Source of the DNA: an uncultured Kordiimonas sp.
Lineage (GTDB): Bacteria > Pseudomonadota > Alphaproteobacteria > Sphingomonadales > Kordiimonadaceae
Length of the DNA stretch: 64,000 bases
Assembly (NCBI GenBank): GCA_947492375.1
Contig: CANLMI010000004.1
Location: forward strand, 62,001-126,000
Direction of reading: 5' to 3'
Part shown: one piece after another, positions 16,753 through 25,927 of the stretch
Layout of the letters: every line of letters starts with the position of its first letter
Position numbering within the stretch: the stretch's first letter is position 1
Translations under genes and position numbers: made by a program
Notes under the pieces: model-generated
Databases searched by the model: none
What the model was told of the DNA's origin: nothing
What the model saw: only the letters and a program-made list of their open reading frames with translations

Positions 16753-18323
16753 TACGCAACCTCACTAAGAGGAGCACGTTTTGTCATAGAGAAGAAATAA
16801 TCGAGATTATCAAAGCGAAAAGTGTCTAATATTGCACCATTTTCGCTGGCCAATCGAAGTGAAGACTCTCTGAGGTACATCATGGGGAAAATATAATAGT
16901 CTAAGGGGTGCTGATTATCTTCTTTCATGCGAATAGCAAGTGTAAGTGTGGGATTTAGACTTGCATCGAATCTTATTTTCCAACGTGAACGACCAGCATT
17001 CGTTTGAAAATGTCTAGCTACAACGATTGACGTGGTAAACTCTCTATTGATCGTTAAAAGATCATTTTGAGCATTGTGGGATACGGTCGCCCCTAAGTTT
17101 TCAATTTCATTAATAGCATTGGAAATAACTTGGGCATGATATGACCGTAAATATTTATTAATCTCTATATAACGATAATCCCGACCAGTATCGAAGCCAA
17201 CAAGTTCATAGGCGCGTACTAACCCACCAAAACGGCTGCTGTATGCATGACTTGAAGGTAAGCCTTCTGCTTCATCAATGATAAGTCCTGATAAATACCC
17301 TTTTTTCTGGTATAGGGACTTTAATAGAAAAAGCATTTCTTCATTTGTATACTTTTTCGAGCGATCAAGAATAATTTTTGCGGCTTGCTTGAATAAGGCA
17401 ACAGACACTATTGCTTCAAAAACGCCGTTTGCTCGTACCCATTCTTCCGGAGGGTTTTTCACCCTTGCCTGTTGCAGTTTAAAGGATGTGCGATTGAATA
17501 CATTATTGCCGATATATTTTTCATTAATTAGGATCTGATGAATGATACTACGTGTCCAAGGGGCATCTGCATCTGTGTGATCGCCTTCACTGTTTAATAT
17601 CGATGCAATCTGTATTTCGGATTTTTGATCATACACAAACATCTTGTATATGCGGTTTACGACCTCGATTTCATCGGGAGGGCCGGGAACTAAGATAACC
17701 CGGTCTGTTTGTATACTTTTATGTTCGCCTTTCTCTAAGATGCCTTTGGGATTTCCTGCTGCATCTACTAACATGCGGCGTAATCCAAATCCGCACAGAC
17801 CACCTTGTCGATACCCAAGCTCAATGAGTCTACATTGTCCAGCGAAGACTTTTTTGGATAATTCTCGGCTATATTCTCCAGCCATTACACGTTTAACGGT
17901 TTTAATGATTGTCGACCCAGCGCTACCATCATTTGCGAAATCTTCACCGCAGTAGTGAACAGCAATACCGTGATTACGACAGATTTGCTCATAGTATGCG
18001 CCTTCATCTGTATTTTGAAAACGCCCCCATCTGCTAACATCATAAACCAATATAACATCAAACGGTGCTGTACCGCTTTTTACCACATCAATTAATCGCT
18101 GTAATTCTTCTCGACCTTTCATGATAAGTCCGGTTTTCCCACCGTCAGCAAATGTCTCAACTATCCGCATATTGTTGGATTTAGCATATGCTTCGATTGC
18201 GTCTGATTGATTGGCGATCGAGTATTTTTGATGATCGGTAGACATGCGAACATACTGGGCAGCATTAATAATAGTATCGCCGCCCATAGAGACACTTGGA
18301 TTTCTGTTCTCTAGGTCTGACAT
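16752..18323 (-). CDS. Large serine recombinase coupled to two ParB-like proteins
   Basis: A 523-residue protein. The catalytic domain starts at about residue 20 (AAQYVRMSTDHQKYSIANQ, with the RMST Ser), continues with VYDVSRWGRF and VMAGEYSRELSKKV, and is followed by a recombinase domain (GYRQGGLCGFGLRRM; PDEIEVVNRIYKMF). The C-terminal 200 residues are unlike the zinc-ribbon enzymes at 11179 and 40776, so it belongs to another branch. It heads an operon with the two ParB-like genes. The 440 bases upstream of its start contain repeat-rich AT DNA that may hold its sites. Confidence 0.88.
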   Translation of the reverse strand: MSDLENRNPSVSMGGDTIINAAQYVRMSTDHQKYSIANQSDAIEAYAKSNNMRIVETFADGGKTGLIMKGREELQRLIDVVKSGTAPFDVILVYDVSRWGRFQNTDEGAYYEQICRNHGIAVHYCGEDFANDGSAGSTIIKTVKRVMAGEYSRELSKKVFAGQCRLIELGYRQGGLCGFGLRRMLVDAAGNPKGILEKGEHKSIQTDRVILVPGPPDEIEVVNRIYKMFVYDQKSEIQIASILNSEGDHTDADAPWTRSIIHQILINEKYIGNNVFNRTSFKLQQARVKNPPEEWVRANGVFEAIVSVALFKQAAKIILDRSKKYTNEEMLFLLKSLYQKKGYLSGLIIDEAEGLPSSHAYSSRFGGLVRAYELVGFDTGRDYRYIEINKYLRSYHAQVISNAINEIENLGATVSHNAQNDLLTINREFTTSIVVARHFQTNAGRSRWKIRFDASLNPTLTLAIRMKEDNQHPLDYYIFPMMYLRESSLRLASENGAILDTFRFDNLDYFFSMTKRAPLSEVA

Positions 18324-18441
18324 TTTCGCACCAGTTAAACTGGATATTTTTACAGGAATAATGTCTCAAGATTACAGGTAATAAGGAAAATGAGTCAAAT
18401 AAGGGTGACGAGTTTTAGAAATAGATCAATGTTGAAATTAG

Positions 18442-18712
18442 CTAACTAATTGTTAGAAAATGACTATCTTTTGCCCATAATAGAAGTTTAGAAAAATATT
18501 TCACTTAGTAAATTATAATCGATTTCTCATTTTACTTAATCGACTCCAGTTAAATTCAAAATACTTATATAAAGTCAATTATAGTGAAAATTGTTTTTGA
18601 CTACTCAGGTGGTGCATTCATAACTACCGTCCATGTTAGCTAATTACACATAACTAACATAATCTGTGAATTTCTTTAGTTAAATGATTGTAACTATCGC
18701 CCATGTGAGTTA
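18442..18712. repeat. Operator-like repeats in the recombinase-fic intergenic region
   Basis: The 438 bases between the divergent recombinase and Fic genes hold no gene I can support. CTAAC-taatt-GTTAG lies at 18442-18456. A 16-base direct repeat, TAACTAyCGyCCATGT, lies at 18621-18636 and again near 18690-18705, the second copy about 60 bases before the Fic start; each is followed by a TAGCTAA-like or GAGTTAT tail. These look like regulator-binding sites for one or both flanking genes. Confidence 0.4.
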
Positions 18713-18761
18713 TTCTGATCTAAGTAACAAAAAGCAATAATATCGTTACTTAGAGGATAAA

Positions 18762-19931
18762 ATGGATAAAAAAGGCCGTATTGGTGATTTTGTTGAAAGC
18801 TCTGCTGTCGCTGGCGAGAGTTATCAAGCCTATGTACCAAAACCACTCCCTCCAGAACCTGCTTTGGATATAGCCAGCCTCTATCCACTCTTGGATAAAG
18901 CCAATACTGCATTGGGCCGTTTGGATGGTATGAGCATGGTTTTACCTGATCCAGCACTTTTTCTTTATATGTATGTACGTAAAGAGGCGGTGCTATCGTC
19001 CCAGATTGAAGGAACACAATCTTCACTCTCTGATCTTCTCTTGTTTGAGAATGAAGAAGCGCCCGGTGCACCTGTTGATGATGTTACAGAAGTATCTTGT
19101 TATGTGGCAGCGATGAACTATGGTTTGGAACGCCTGAAAGAGTTTCCATTATCTTTACGGCTAATCCGTGAAATCCATGCTGAATTAATGAACAATGCAC
19201 GCGGTGGTGACAAGCAACCGGGCGAGTTCAGACGTTCACAGAATTGGTTAGGTGGTACACGACCTAGCAATGCCAAATTCGTACCACCACCTGTCGATCA
19301 TATGGATGAATGCTTGAACCTATTTGAACGGTTCCTCCATGATGAAACTGTCAAACTACCAGTCTTAATCAAAGCAGCGTTGGCGCATGTCCAGTTTGAG
19401 ACGATCCACCCTTTCCTTGATGGCAACGGTAGGCTTGGACGTTTGTTGATTACCTTTATTCTAAGCGCTGAGGGTGTTTTGAAAGAACCGCTCCTTTATC
19501 TCAGTCTTTATCTAAAAACCCATCGACAAGCTTATTATAATCACTTGCAACAAGTGAGAGAAACAGGTGATTGGGAAGCTTGGATAGAATTTTTCCTGAC
19601 AGGCGTGATTGAAACAGCAACACAGGCGAGCGAAACAGCACAAGCGATTGTCAGCCTGTTTAATCGTGACAGGCAGATCATCGAACAATCAGGGAAAGCA
19701 ACGGCTGCTGTATTGACCATTCATACCTATCTGCAAAATAACCCAATTACAACGACAGCCAAGATCAAAGAAGCTTGCGCTATATCCTTACCAACCATTC
19801 TAAGGAATCTCACTATATTGGAAGAAATGAATATTGTGCGCGAGATTACAGGTAAAGAACGGCATAAGGTTTTCGTATATCAAGAATATTTAACGCTTCT
19901 CAATTCAGGTACTGAGCCGCTTAGGGCGTAA
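18762..19931 (+). CDS. Fic-family AMP-transferase
   Basis: A 389-residue protein with a Fic_N-type N-terminus. The inhibitory motif S79-S-Q-I-E83-G84 (SxxxEG) precedes the Fic core, placing it in the class II self-inhibited group. The active site HPFLDGNGRLGR is complete (residues 216-227). The C-terminus is a winged-helix-like part (ITTTAKIKEACAISLPTILRNLTIL). Such proteins usually transfer AMP to a target protein. RBS AGAGGATAAA is present. No separate antitoxin gene is needed for this class. It sits alone between the recombinase unit and ArdA. Confidence 0.92.
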   Translation: MDKKGRIGDFVESSAVAGESYQAYVPKPLPPEPALDIASLYPLLDKANTALGRLDGMSMVLPDPALFLYMYVRKEAVLSSQIEGTQSSLSDLLLFENEEAPGAPVDDVTEVSCYVAAMNYGLERLKEFPLSLRLIREIHAELMNNARGGDKQPGEFRRSQNWLGGTRPSNAKFVPPPVDHMDECLNLFERFLHDETVKLPVLIKAALAHVQFETIHPFLDGNGRLGRLLITFILSAEGVLKEPLLYLSLYLKTHRQAYYNHLQQVRETGDWEAWIEFFLTGVIETATQASETAQAIVSLFNRDRQIIEQSGKATAAVLTIHTYLQNNPITTTAKIKEACAISLPTILRNLTILEEMNIVREITGKERHKVFVYQEYLTLLNSGTEPLRA

Positions 19932-19946
19932 ACTAACAGTCCTCGA

Positions 19947-20456
19947 CTAGTGGCATCGGTATATGATATTGCAGCCATCAATAGTGGCTTCACCGTAATC
20001 CATACTTAAGTCACGGGCGATAGCATCATAATCTATATAATGTTCTAGATGCTCTGGAATATCACCGAATAAACCTTCCTCAACAAATTCATAAGCAAGG
20101 TCTTTGAAGTTTTCAGCCTGATAGATAGTAATATCAAAATATGTTTCAGGATCATCATGCTCAATATCAAAGTCATATCCGCATTCACTAACGGCTATGA
20201 TGATATGGGCTTTTGCACTGTCGCTCCATTCTTCCAGCTTTTCCATGATGCTGATAATGTTTGATTGATAGAGACCAAGCGCTTTGCATACCTGCACGTC
20301 AATCAATTCTCCATTGATGAACTGTATCTCAAATTCTTCAACGGGTTCACCGTAGCTATTGCGGATGCTGTTAATCTTGGCTTTATAGGTTGCCGCATCC
20401 TCAAAATAAAAGCCTGTGGCGCTCATATCATAGGGCTGTGCATAAAACTGTGTCAT
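19947..20456 (-). CDS. ardA: ArdA-type antirestriction protein
   Basis: A 169-residue acidic protein, start at the ATG at 20456 with AGGAAA upstream; a longer frame to 20582 lacks support. The family core is clear: LAYEFVEEGLFGDIPEHLEHYIDYDAIARDL near the C-terminus (about residues 125-155) and the strongly negative DIEHDDPETYFD segment. ArdA mimics B-form DNA and blocks type I restriction and modification enzymes during entry into a new host. Finding it next to a putative modification/restriction island suggests it helps the element establish against foreign systems. Confidence 0.85.
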   Translation of the reverse strand: MTQFYAQPYDMSATGFYFEDAATYKAKINSIRNSYGEPVEEFEIQFINGELIDVQVCKALGLYQSNIISIMEKLEEWSDSAKAHIIIAVSECGYDFDIEHDDPETYFDITIYQAENFKDLAYEFVEEGLFGDIPEHLEHYIDYDAIARDLSMDYGEATIDGCNIIYRCH

Positions 20457-20620
20457 TGCTCTGTTTTCCTTTGTCTTGGGTTTGGAAACATCCGTGTAGC
20501 GGGTTGCTTCTGAACCCTTGCCATGTGGCGAACAGGGGGTGAGCAAATGACAATGCAGAAACGATGAGAGGCGTGCCTTCACGCCGAACTGAGCTTGGGT
20601 AAAAAGAATTTAAAAATAGG

Positions 20621-20684
20621 ACAGGCTTAATGCGGCTTGGCTTGCCTGTGGCGAGGTTAGTCGCCTTTGGTCACCCGCATTTTT
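20621..20684 (+). ncRNA. Candidate pseudoknotted structured RNA
   Basis: ACAGGC (20621-20626) can pair with GCCTGT (20644-20649). The loop of that stem contains ATGCGG (20630-20635), which can pair with CCGCAT (20675-20680) further on, giving an H-type pseudoknot. GGCGA (20650-20654) and TCGCC (20661-20665) form a nested hairpin. TTTTC follows CCGCAT, as in a terminator on the plus strand. On the minus strand the same pairs would lie in a long ardA leader. The rest of 20457-20931 is AT-rich with nothing else I can support. Confidence 0.35.
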
Positions 20685-20931
20685 CAATTGTTTTTAGCTT
20701 TCAAATTGTTATGCGCGAGGGGGAACGCCTAAAGTAGATTAGCGATCTACTATTAGCAATACACTGCACTTAGCTTAAAATGTTAAGATACTGACAGTTA
20801 ATTAGATAAATATTTAATTATTGATACAAATACAAAAATAGAGGTACTTGTTCACCAATAAGTTCCTTTAGAGAATCAAATTAACGGGCTTCATTGGATA
20901 AGAAATGATCAAACGAATATGGAGGCACTTC

Positions 20932-21888
20932 ATGGAAAAATCACAAACACCTGAGGAAATCGAAGCTCGAAAAAAACAACTGGGCCATCTTTGGTGGTTG
21001 ATCGACGCTCCATTATTTATCGATACTGACTTAACAACTCGGTTTCACGATGCAATCATTCACCCTGACTGGAAAGTAACCACAAAAGAAAAAAGCGCTA
21101 GTATTAACAGAAGCCAAGAAGCCGCGGCTGAAATGACGATCGGGGTTGAAGCTAAGGGACCAACTCTACTCAGCTTTTTAGGTATCGATGCCAAAGTTAG
21201 TGGCTCTGCGAAAGGGGGGATTAAAGCGAATTCTGACAAAGCTAGAGCTAATCAAGTCGCTTTTGAAAAAATTGATAACGCCGAAAGAAAATTACTGGAA
21301 ATAGTAGGGTTTTACCTCGAGCAACTCCCTGGGAAAGTTCTTACAGCGAATTTTCCAAATGAAAGCTCTCCTAAACCCCTTGAAAGAATTGAAGAATTAA
21401 ACCAATCGTTGCGGAACGCGCCACGACCTTTGATATTTATCGATATACACCCCAAGACCCCAATCATCCCAACCGTCTCAGAGTCGATCGATGGAAAATT
21501 CACACTAATTTTTGATAATATCAGCAAGCACCTTTGGGCCAAAGAGGAGCAAAAAGACGCGCCGACGTATCCATCAGATAAAAACAACACTGCCGACAAC
21601 CGCCAAGAATACTGGACCAAGATGTCAACTCGATACGATTCACGCGTTGCTATGATGGAACTGGAACATGCCGGACAACAGTTTGGGCGTTTTGATTGGG
21701 TCGATTTTCGTGTTATGGCTGGAAACAATGGCGAAACATACCACCTTCACTGTTGCCCAAAAGGAGCTTACAGTACGGGTACATTTGGTTATAATTTCGT
21801 TAGGCGAGGTTTTAATCACGGCACTCGAATTGTCGGCACCTTACGTGAAGGCAATGCAGTGAATGTACTGGCAATTTATGAACGATAA
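20932..21888 (+). CDS. Unknown protein at the head of the plus-strand defence cluster
   Basis: A 318-residue protein; start at ATG 20932 because GGAGG lies seven bases before it, rather than at 20905. It is soluble, with a helical N-terminus (EEIEARKKQLGHLWW), a Gly/Lys-rich middle (SFLGIDAKVSGSAKGGIK) and a C-terminal part with many aromatic and His residues (YHLHCCPKGAYSTGTFGYNFVRR). I do not recognise the family. It overlaps the HAD gene by 26 bases, so the pair is coupled. Codon and base composition match the following genes of the island. Confidence 0.6.
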   Translation: MEKSQTPEEIEARKKQLGHLWWLIDAPLFIDTDLTTRFHDAIIHPDWKVTTKEKSASINRSQEAAAEMTIGVEAKGPTLLSFLGIDAKVSGSAKGGIKANSDKARANQVAFEKIDNAERKLLEIVGFYLEQLPGKVLTANFPNESSPKPLERIEELNQSLRNAPRPLIFIDIHPKTPIIPTVSESIDGKFTLIFDNISKHLWAKEEQKDAPTYPSDKNNTADNRQEYWTKMSTRYDSRVAMMELEHAGQQFGRFDWVDFRVMAGNNGETYHLHCCPKGAYSTGTFGYNFVRRGFNHGTRIVGTLREGNAVNVLAIYER

Positions 21889-22642
21889 CGTCAAGCAAGA
21901 CATTCTTTTTCTAACGGATGCTGACAATACCCTTTGGGATACTGACGGTGTTTTCAGGCATGCCCAATTGCGCTTGTTATCAGATGTCAAAAAACAAATT
22001 CCTGGCGCCGTCAATTCCGAAGAACATGAGTTGGCATTTTTACGCTGCTATGATCAGGCGATTGCTGAAAGGCACCACTCAGGGCTCAAATATCCACCAG
22101 ATCTATTAGTACGCGCTTTGACAATCGGGCTATCTGGTGCAACCGCAGATAAAGCCGCAACAAAAGTAATAGCCAAACCGTCATCTTTTGAAATGATCCC
22201 CGAAGATCAAATAGATTTAATAGTAGCTACATATTCTTCGAATCTAAAATGTCCTCCAAAACTAAGAGATGGCGTATTAAAGGGATTGAATAGGCTACAA
22301 GATTTAAATATTAAAGTAGTTGTCGTGACTGAAAGCGATAAGGACAAAATTGAGGCATTGATCAAGCACCATTCCTTACCGGGAATTACACAGGTTATTT
22401 CTGCACAGAAAAATGTTGCATTATACAAACGTTTGAAAAAAACTGCTAAGCAGGGCGCTAAAACAGTAATGGTTGGTGATCAGCTTGATAGGGACATTCA
22501 TTTTGCCCATCAGGCAGGCTTAACAACTATCCATTTCCAAGGCGGCTTCAATCCTAAATGGAACTCTAAAATTCCTATTTTTGAAGCTGACTATTCGGTT
22601 TCTTCCTTTGATGTTGCAGTCACGATTGCTTTAAATTCATAA
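21863..22642 (+). CDS. HAD-superfamily phosphatase
   Basis: A 259-residue protein (a start at ATG 21878 is also possible). HAD motifs are complete: motif I DADNTLWD near residue 14, motif II-like VVVTESDKDK, Lys in KNVALYKRLKK and motif IV VMVGDQLDRDI. The long helical insertion after motif I is the cap. The substrate is unknown; a nucleotide or sugar phosphate would fit a DNA-modification island. It overlaps the previous gene and lies 145 bases before the next. Confidence 0.8.
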   Translation: MYWQFMNDNVKQDILFLTDADNTLWDTDGVFRHAQLRLLSDVKKQIPGAVNSEEHELAFLRCYDQAIAERHHSGLKYPPDLLVRALTIGLSGATADKAATKVIAKPSSFEMIPEDQIDLIVATYSSNLKCPPKLRDGVLKGLNRLQDLNIKVVVVTESDKDKIEALIKHHSLPGITQVISAQKNVALYKRLKKTAKQGAKTVMVGDQLDRDIHFAHQAGLTTIHFQGGFNPKWNSKIPIFEADYSVSSFDVAVTIALNS

Positions 22643-22787
22643 AAATTAATGCGTAACTGTAGTTAATTAATCCGTTTATCCACGCTAACACCTCTAATAA
22701 GATTAATTTGCTCTTAATAATATTATTTCTTCTTTCCTTTTTGGGTTTCCATAGTAAATATGCTTAGGAAGTTCCTCGAGGGAAAAG

Positions 22788-23273
22788 ATGGATTTAAGTA
22801 GCTGTTCAGATTTAAGGTTGTTGCGTCTCTATTCAGAGATACTTGAAACACTAAAAGCACGTGGTACAACGCGCACAAACAATGCGCCCGTTGCTGGCTA
22901 CGCCGAACATCTTTTTTGCAAAGCTTTCGACTGGTCATTAGAGGCCAATTCTAAAGCAGGCTATGACGCGATTTCTAGAAATGGAGAACGATTTCAAATC
23001 ATGTCAAGACGACTAACACCAGATAATGGATCACGGCAACTTGGCGCAATACGACGTTTGTATGAAAATCCTTTCGACTATGTGGCCGCTGTACTTTTCG
23101 ACCAAGACTTTTCAATAAATCGAGCGGCTCTTATTCCAGTCCAAACTGTTCAAAGCTTAGCCAAAAAAAATAGTCACACAAATAGCTATCGTTTCCTCTT
23201 GCGAGACAGTGTTTGGAATATTGAACAAGTAGACGATGTAACCACCGACCTACAACATGTCCAACGGAATTAA
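22788..23273 (+). CDS. Small conserved protein of the restriction cluster (DUF6998-like)
   Basis: A 161-residue protein, ATG with GAGGGA upstream. The pattern AEHLFCKAF..SLEANSKAGYDA followed by RFQIMSRRL, SRQLGAIRRL and PFDYVAAVLFDQDF is a conserved block I associate with DUF6998-type proteins found beside restriction systems. The E..AF/GYDA/QI.RR spacing recalls a compact PD-(D/E)XK nuclease fold (Asp then Gln-x-Lys/Arg), but the usual Lys is not evident here (QIMSRR). Function is inferred from context only. Confidence 0.55.
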   Translation: MDLSSCSDLRLLRLYSEILETLKARGTTRTNNAPVAGYAEHLFCKAFDWSLEANSKAGYDAISRNGERFQIMSRRLTPDNGSRQLGAIRRLYENPFDYVAAVLFDQDFSINRAALIPVQTVQSLAKKNSHTNSYRFLLRDSVWNIEQVDDVTTDLQHVQRN

Positions 23274-23330
23274 TAAACATGAATGCTCAATCTGGCTAAT
23301 TTTAGCTCAACTATTTTAATGGAGATTCTA

Positions 23331-25115
23331 ATGCCAGAAATAAGGCTCGAATTACTTGCAGATCTTAACAAAGGTCACCGTACAAAAAAGAAATCAACTC
23401 TTGTACCCAAATACATAGCAAAAATTACTGCAAGTAAACTTAATACACTCATGAAGTATGAGGCTAGTGGTAAGAAGCACCCTTTCAAAATAGCAAATGA
23501 CTCGGTACTGGTGTTGGATGAAACCGCACAGAGAGGGATAACGGATGCAGGGAAGGTCAGGCAAGAAGAAAGCAAAGTAAAAGATATCAAAACCTCCCTT
23601 CTTGGGGTCAATAAATTAGCTCCCAAAGCGTTTTTGGGGACTCTAGTATGGAATGTTCGAGAACAGGGGGCAGAGGTTTTTCAGACTATTACCTCACTAA
23701 GAGATGGTAAACCACCACGGTTGGATTTAGAATTCAATCCCAAAAGGGTTTACTTGACTGACTCCGCGCATCGTCACATAGGTATATGCGAGGCTATAAA
23801 AGAATATTCAGCCAATCCTAAGGAATACCAGTCTGCTTTTGATCCAAGTTATGAATTTATTGTGGAGATTTACAATTTAAAAGTCTCAGATGAGAAACTA
23901 CTCTTTAGCGAACTCAATGCGAAACAAAAAAAAATCACAGCTGCAAAAGCTAAGGAAATAGATTCTATTTCTCCTATAGGTCGCTTGAAAGACCATATTC
24001 TCGCCTACGACCAAGCTAATGATCGATTATTTTCCCAAAACATTGAGGTTACATCGAATCAAAATGACCGTCACACATTGATGACTATGTCAGTGTTCAC
24101 AGCGTCCATTAAAGCGATGTTTGGATTGACATTAATTAAAGAGTCTATGGAGGACGAAGATCTACAACGGGAATTATCAGAGTATTATTGCAACTTTTTT
24201 TACAAACTCAGAGATGAAATACGAGTAAACTGTACTATTCGAGGTCGCGATCAAGAAGTTAGGCCATTCGAGAGCTTGTATTTGAAATATATCTATGAAG
24301 CAGAAAACTTAGATACTGCTACCGATGAGGAACTTGAAGAAAAGGTTGATAAAGCTCGCGCCAAAGCTTTGAATGTCAATAAAATTATACGAGAACAAGA
24401 TAAAATCAACAGCAACCCTTTCATCAGGTCGTTGTCCCTTGTTGGTGGTCGTATCCGTAAAATGGCTGATTGGGAAGGTGTAATAGAAAACCTTCAAGCC
24501 AATATAATTGCTCCATCCCAGGGTAGGTTTTTCCAAACCGGCAACCCTGAAATGTTAAGAATTGATCCTGAAACAAATCACCCAATAGCAACGGAAAAGG
24601 ACGACGGCAGCCTTAATGTTCAAGTGCAAACCCATACTCTCAGAACGATCGAAAACTTCCTCATGGCCAAGTTAGAGCTTAAGCGATTCTCTACCATTAC
24701 AGTACAAACCCCAAACGGCGAGGAGCTTATACACCCACTTAAAATAAATAGGGCCAAAAACACTTTTCTTGATTTGACCCTTCAATTCCATACAGGGAAC
24801 GATGTTGATGTTAGAGCCCAAGACATACTTGTTAGAATTGATCCAACTCTGCAAAATGGCGACTGGAAAAAAGCAAGAATAGTTGGCCAGTCCAGACCTT
24901 GCGCCGATGAAGTAGTTGTTGCTGCCGGATATGAGGACCCTTCATACCCTAACAGCATCAACCGACACATCGCCAAATTCGAAATCGATCTTCCGCCCTT
25001 TGATTCAGAAGAAACTGATCAATTTGAGTTGCAGTTCGAATGCCAATTTCCAGGCTTAAGCGGCGACTCAACGACTACAAAAGTTGTGTTGCTCGTTCAA
25101 GCTGAGCAAGACTAA
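23331..25115 (+). CDS. Divergent DndB/DGQHR-family protein with DSAHR box
   Basis: A 594-residue protein; start at ATG 23331 preceded by GGAG. The N-terminal 280 residues resemble DndB/DGQHR proteins: FLGTLVWNVR, YLTDSAHRHIGI (DSAHR at 144-148 where the family has DGQHR), and LLFSELNAKQKKITAAKAK in place of the usual F.DLN.....V. block. The C-terminal 300 residues are a long extension without a motif I know. DndB-like proteins regulate or take part in DNA sulfur and deazaguanine modification. With the nuclease gene 11 bases downstream it probably forms the controlling part of the restriction arm. Confidence 0.65.
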   Translation: MPEIRLELLADLNKGHRTKKKSTLVPKYIAKITASKLNTLMKYEASGKKHPFKIANDSVLVLDETAQRGITDAGKVRQEESKVKDIKTSLLGVNKLAPKAFLGTLVWNVREQGAEVFQTITSLRDGKPPRLDLEFNPKRVYLTDSAHRHIGICEAIKEYSANPKEYQSAFDPSYEFIVEIYNLKVSDEKLLFSELNAKQKKITAAKAKEIDSISPIGRLKDHILAYDQANDRLFSQNIEVTSNQNDRHTLMTMSVFTASIKAMFGLTLIKESMEDEDLQRELSEYYCNFFYKLRDEIRVNCTIRGRDQEVRPFESLYLKYIYEAENLDTATDEELEEKVDKARAKALNVNKIIREQDKINSNPFIRSLSLVGGRIRKMADWEGVIENLQANIIAPSQGRFFQTGNPEMLRIDPETNHPIATEKDDGSLNVQVQTHTLRTIENFLMAKLELKRFSTITVQTPNGEELIHPLKINRAKNTFLDLTLQFHTGNDVDVRAQDILVRIDPTLQNGDWKKARIVGQSRPCADEVVVAAGYEDPSYPNSINRHIAKFEIDLPPFDSEETDQFELQFECQFPGLSGDSTTTKVVLLVQAEQD

Positions 25116-25126
25116 GAAAGAAGCCA

Positions 25127-25927
25127 ATGTCCCTTTTGGCCTTTGAGCGCATCCGTAAATGCATAAACAGAAATGTCTGTATAAAAACCGCGAAGCTACT
25201 CGACCAGCAAGCTGGAGAGGTTTTGGTTAGTGCAAGCGAATTTCCAAAACTTTATGATAGAAGAATCGATCGAGAGGAACGTAAATTCCTTATACAAGTA
25301 GTAAAAACACTTTTGGCTAACCGAAGCTCATTTGCCAAGTTAGACGAACGCGACATACGAAAAATACAGCTCTTCTTTACGCACGTCCTTGACATAAATG
25401 CCGTAGGTGGCCTCGAATTGTTTTTGCAAGCATATGTATTTCTATTTTGGCGTGAAATCGAGTTCACCGACAGCCTAGTCTCTCCAAGAGGGGATCTGTA
25501 TTGGTTGTCTAATTCCTCAGTAGACCCCTACATTCCTACTACGAACAAGTTCATGCCCCTTATTAAAAAGATTCAGTCTACCAACCTTGTCGACTTAGTA
25601 GCTGTTGATGAGGAAACTGGCGTTCTTTTTCTGATTGAAGTCAAGAGGGGCAAAGTTGACGATCGATGTGTTGGTCAGGTTCTTCGTTACTTCGACGCCG
25701 TGTGTGAAATCATATACAAAGAGAACAGGAGCTTAGACATCAACTATGTAAGGCCTGTCGTCGTTTGTGCTGGCGCCAACTATGAAAAATGGCGTGCTTT
25801 CCCAAACTTATTTCGCGACCTAGTAGATATTTATACCTGTAGAAAATCGGTAGTCACAGATGAATTGACTATTTCAAATACTCGTAGGCAATTGTTATCG
25901 GAATACTCAAATCTAATGCTTAGCTAA
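25127..25927 (+). CDS. PD-(D/E)XK nuclease-like protein (DUF91/NucS-like)
   Basis: A 266-residue protein. The C-terminal part has [11 protein letters not shown] (D156), [10 protein letters not shown] (E171, K173) and CVGQVLRYF (Q184), the complete Asp...Glu-x-Lys...Gln signature seen in NucS/DUF91-type and related restriction nucleases. The N-terminal 130 residues are helical and may recognise DNA or a partner. Spacing of 11 bases to the DndB-like gene indicates one operon. Its last 15 bases overlap the convergent queC. It is the best candidate for the cutting enzyme of the dpd-like island. Confidence 0.75.
   Translation: MSLLAFERIRKCINRNVCIKTAKLLDQQAGEVLVSASEFPKLYDRRIDREERKFLIQVVKTLLANRSSFAKLDERDIRKIQLFFTHVLDINAVGGLELFLQAYVFLFWREIEFTDSLVSPRGDLYWLSNSSVDPYIPTTNKFMPLIKKIQSTNLVDLVAVDEETGVLFLIEVKRGKVDDRCVGQVLRYFDAVCEIIYKENRSLDINYVRPVVVCAGANYEKWRAFPNLFRDLVDIYTCRKSVVTDELTISNTRRQLLSEYSNLMLS

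Noticed and set aside
20621-20684. preQ1/preQ0 riboswitch
   Set aside because: A pseudoknot is possible, but the sequence lacks the short A-rich tail and CUA-type core I associate with preQ1-I, and the nearest deazaguanine gene is over 5 kb away. Left as an unnamed structured RNA.
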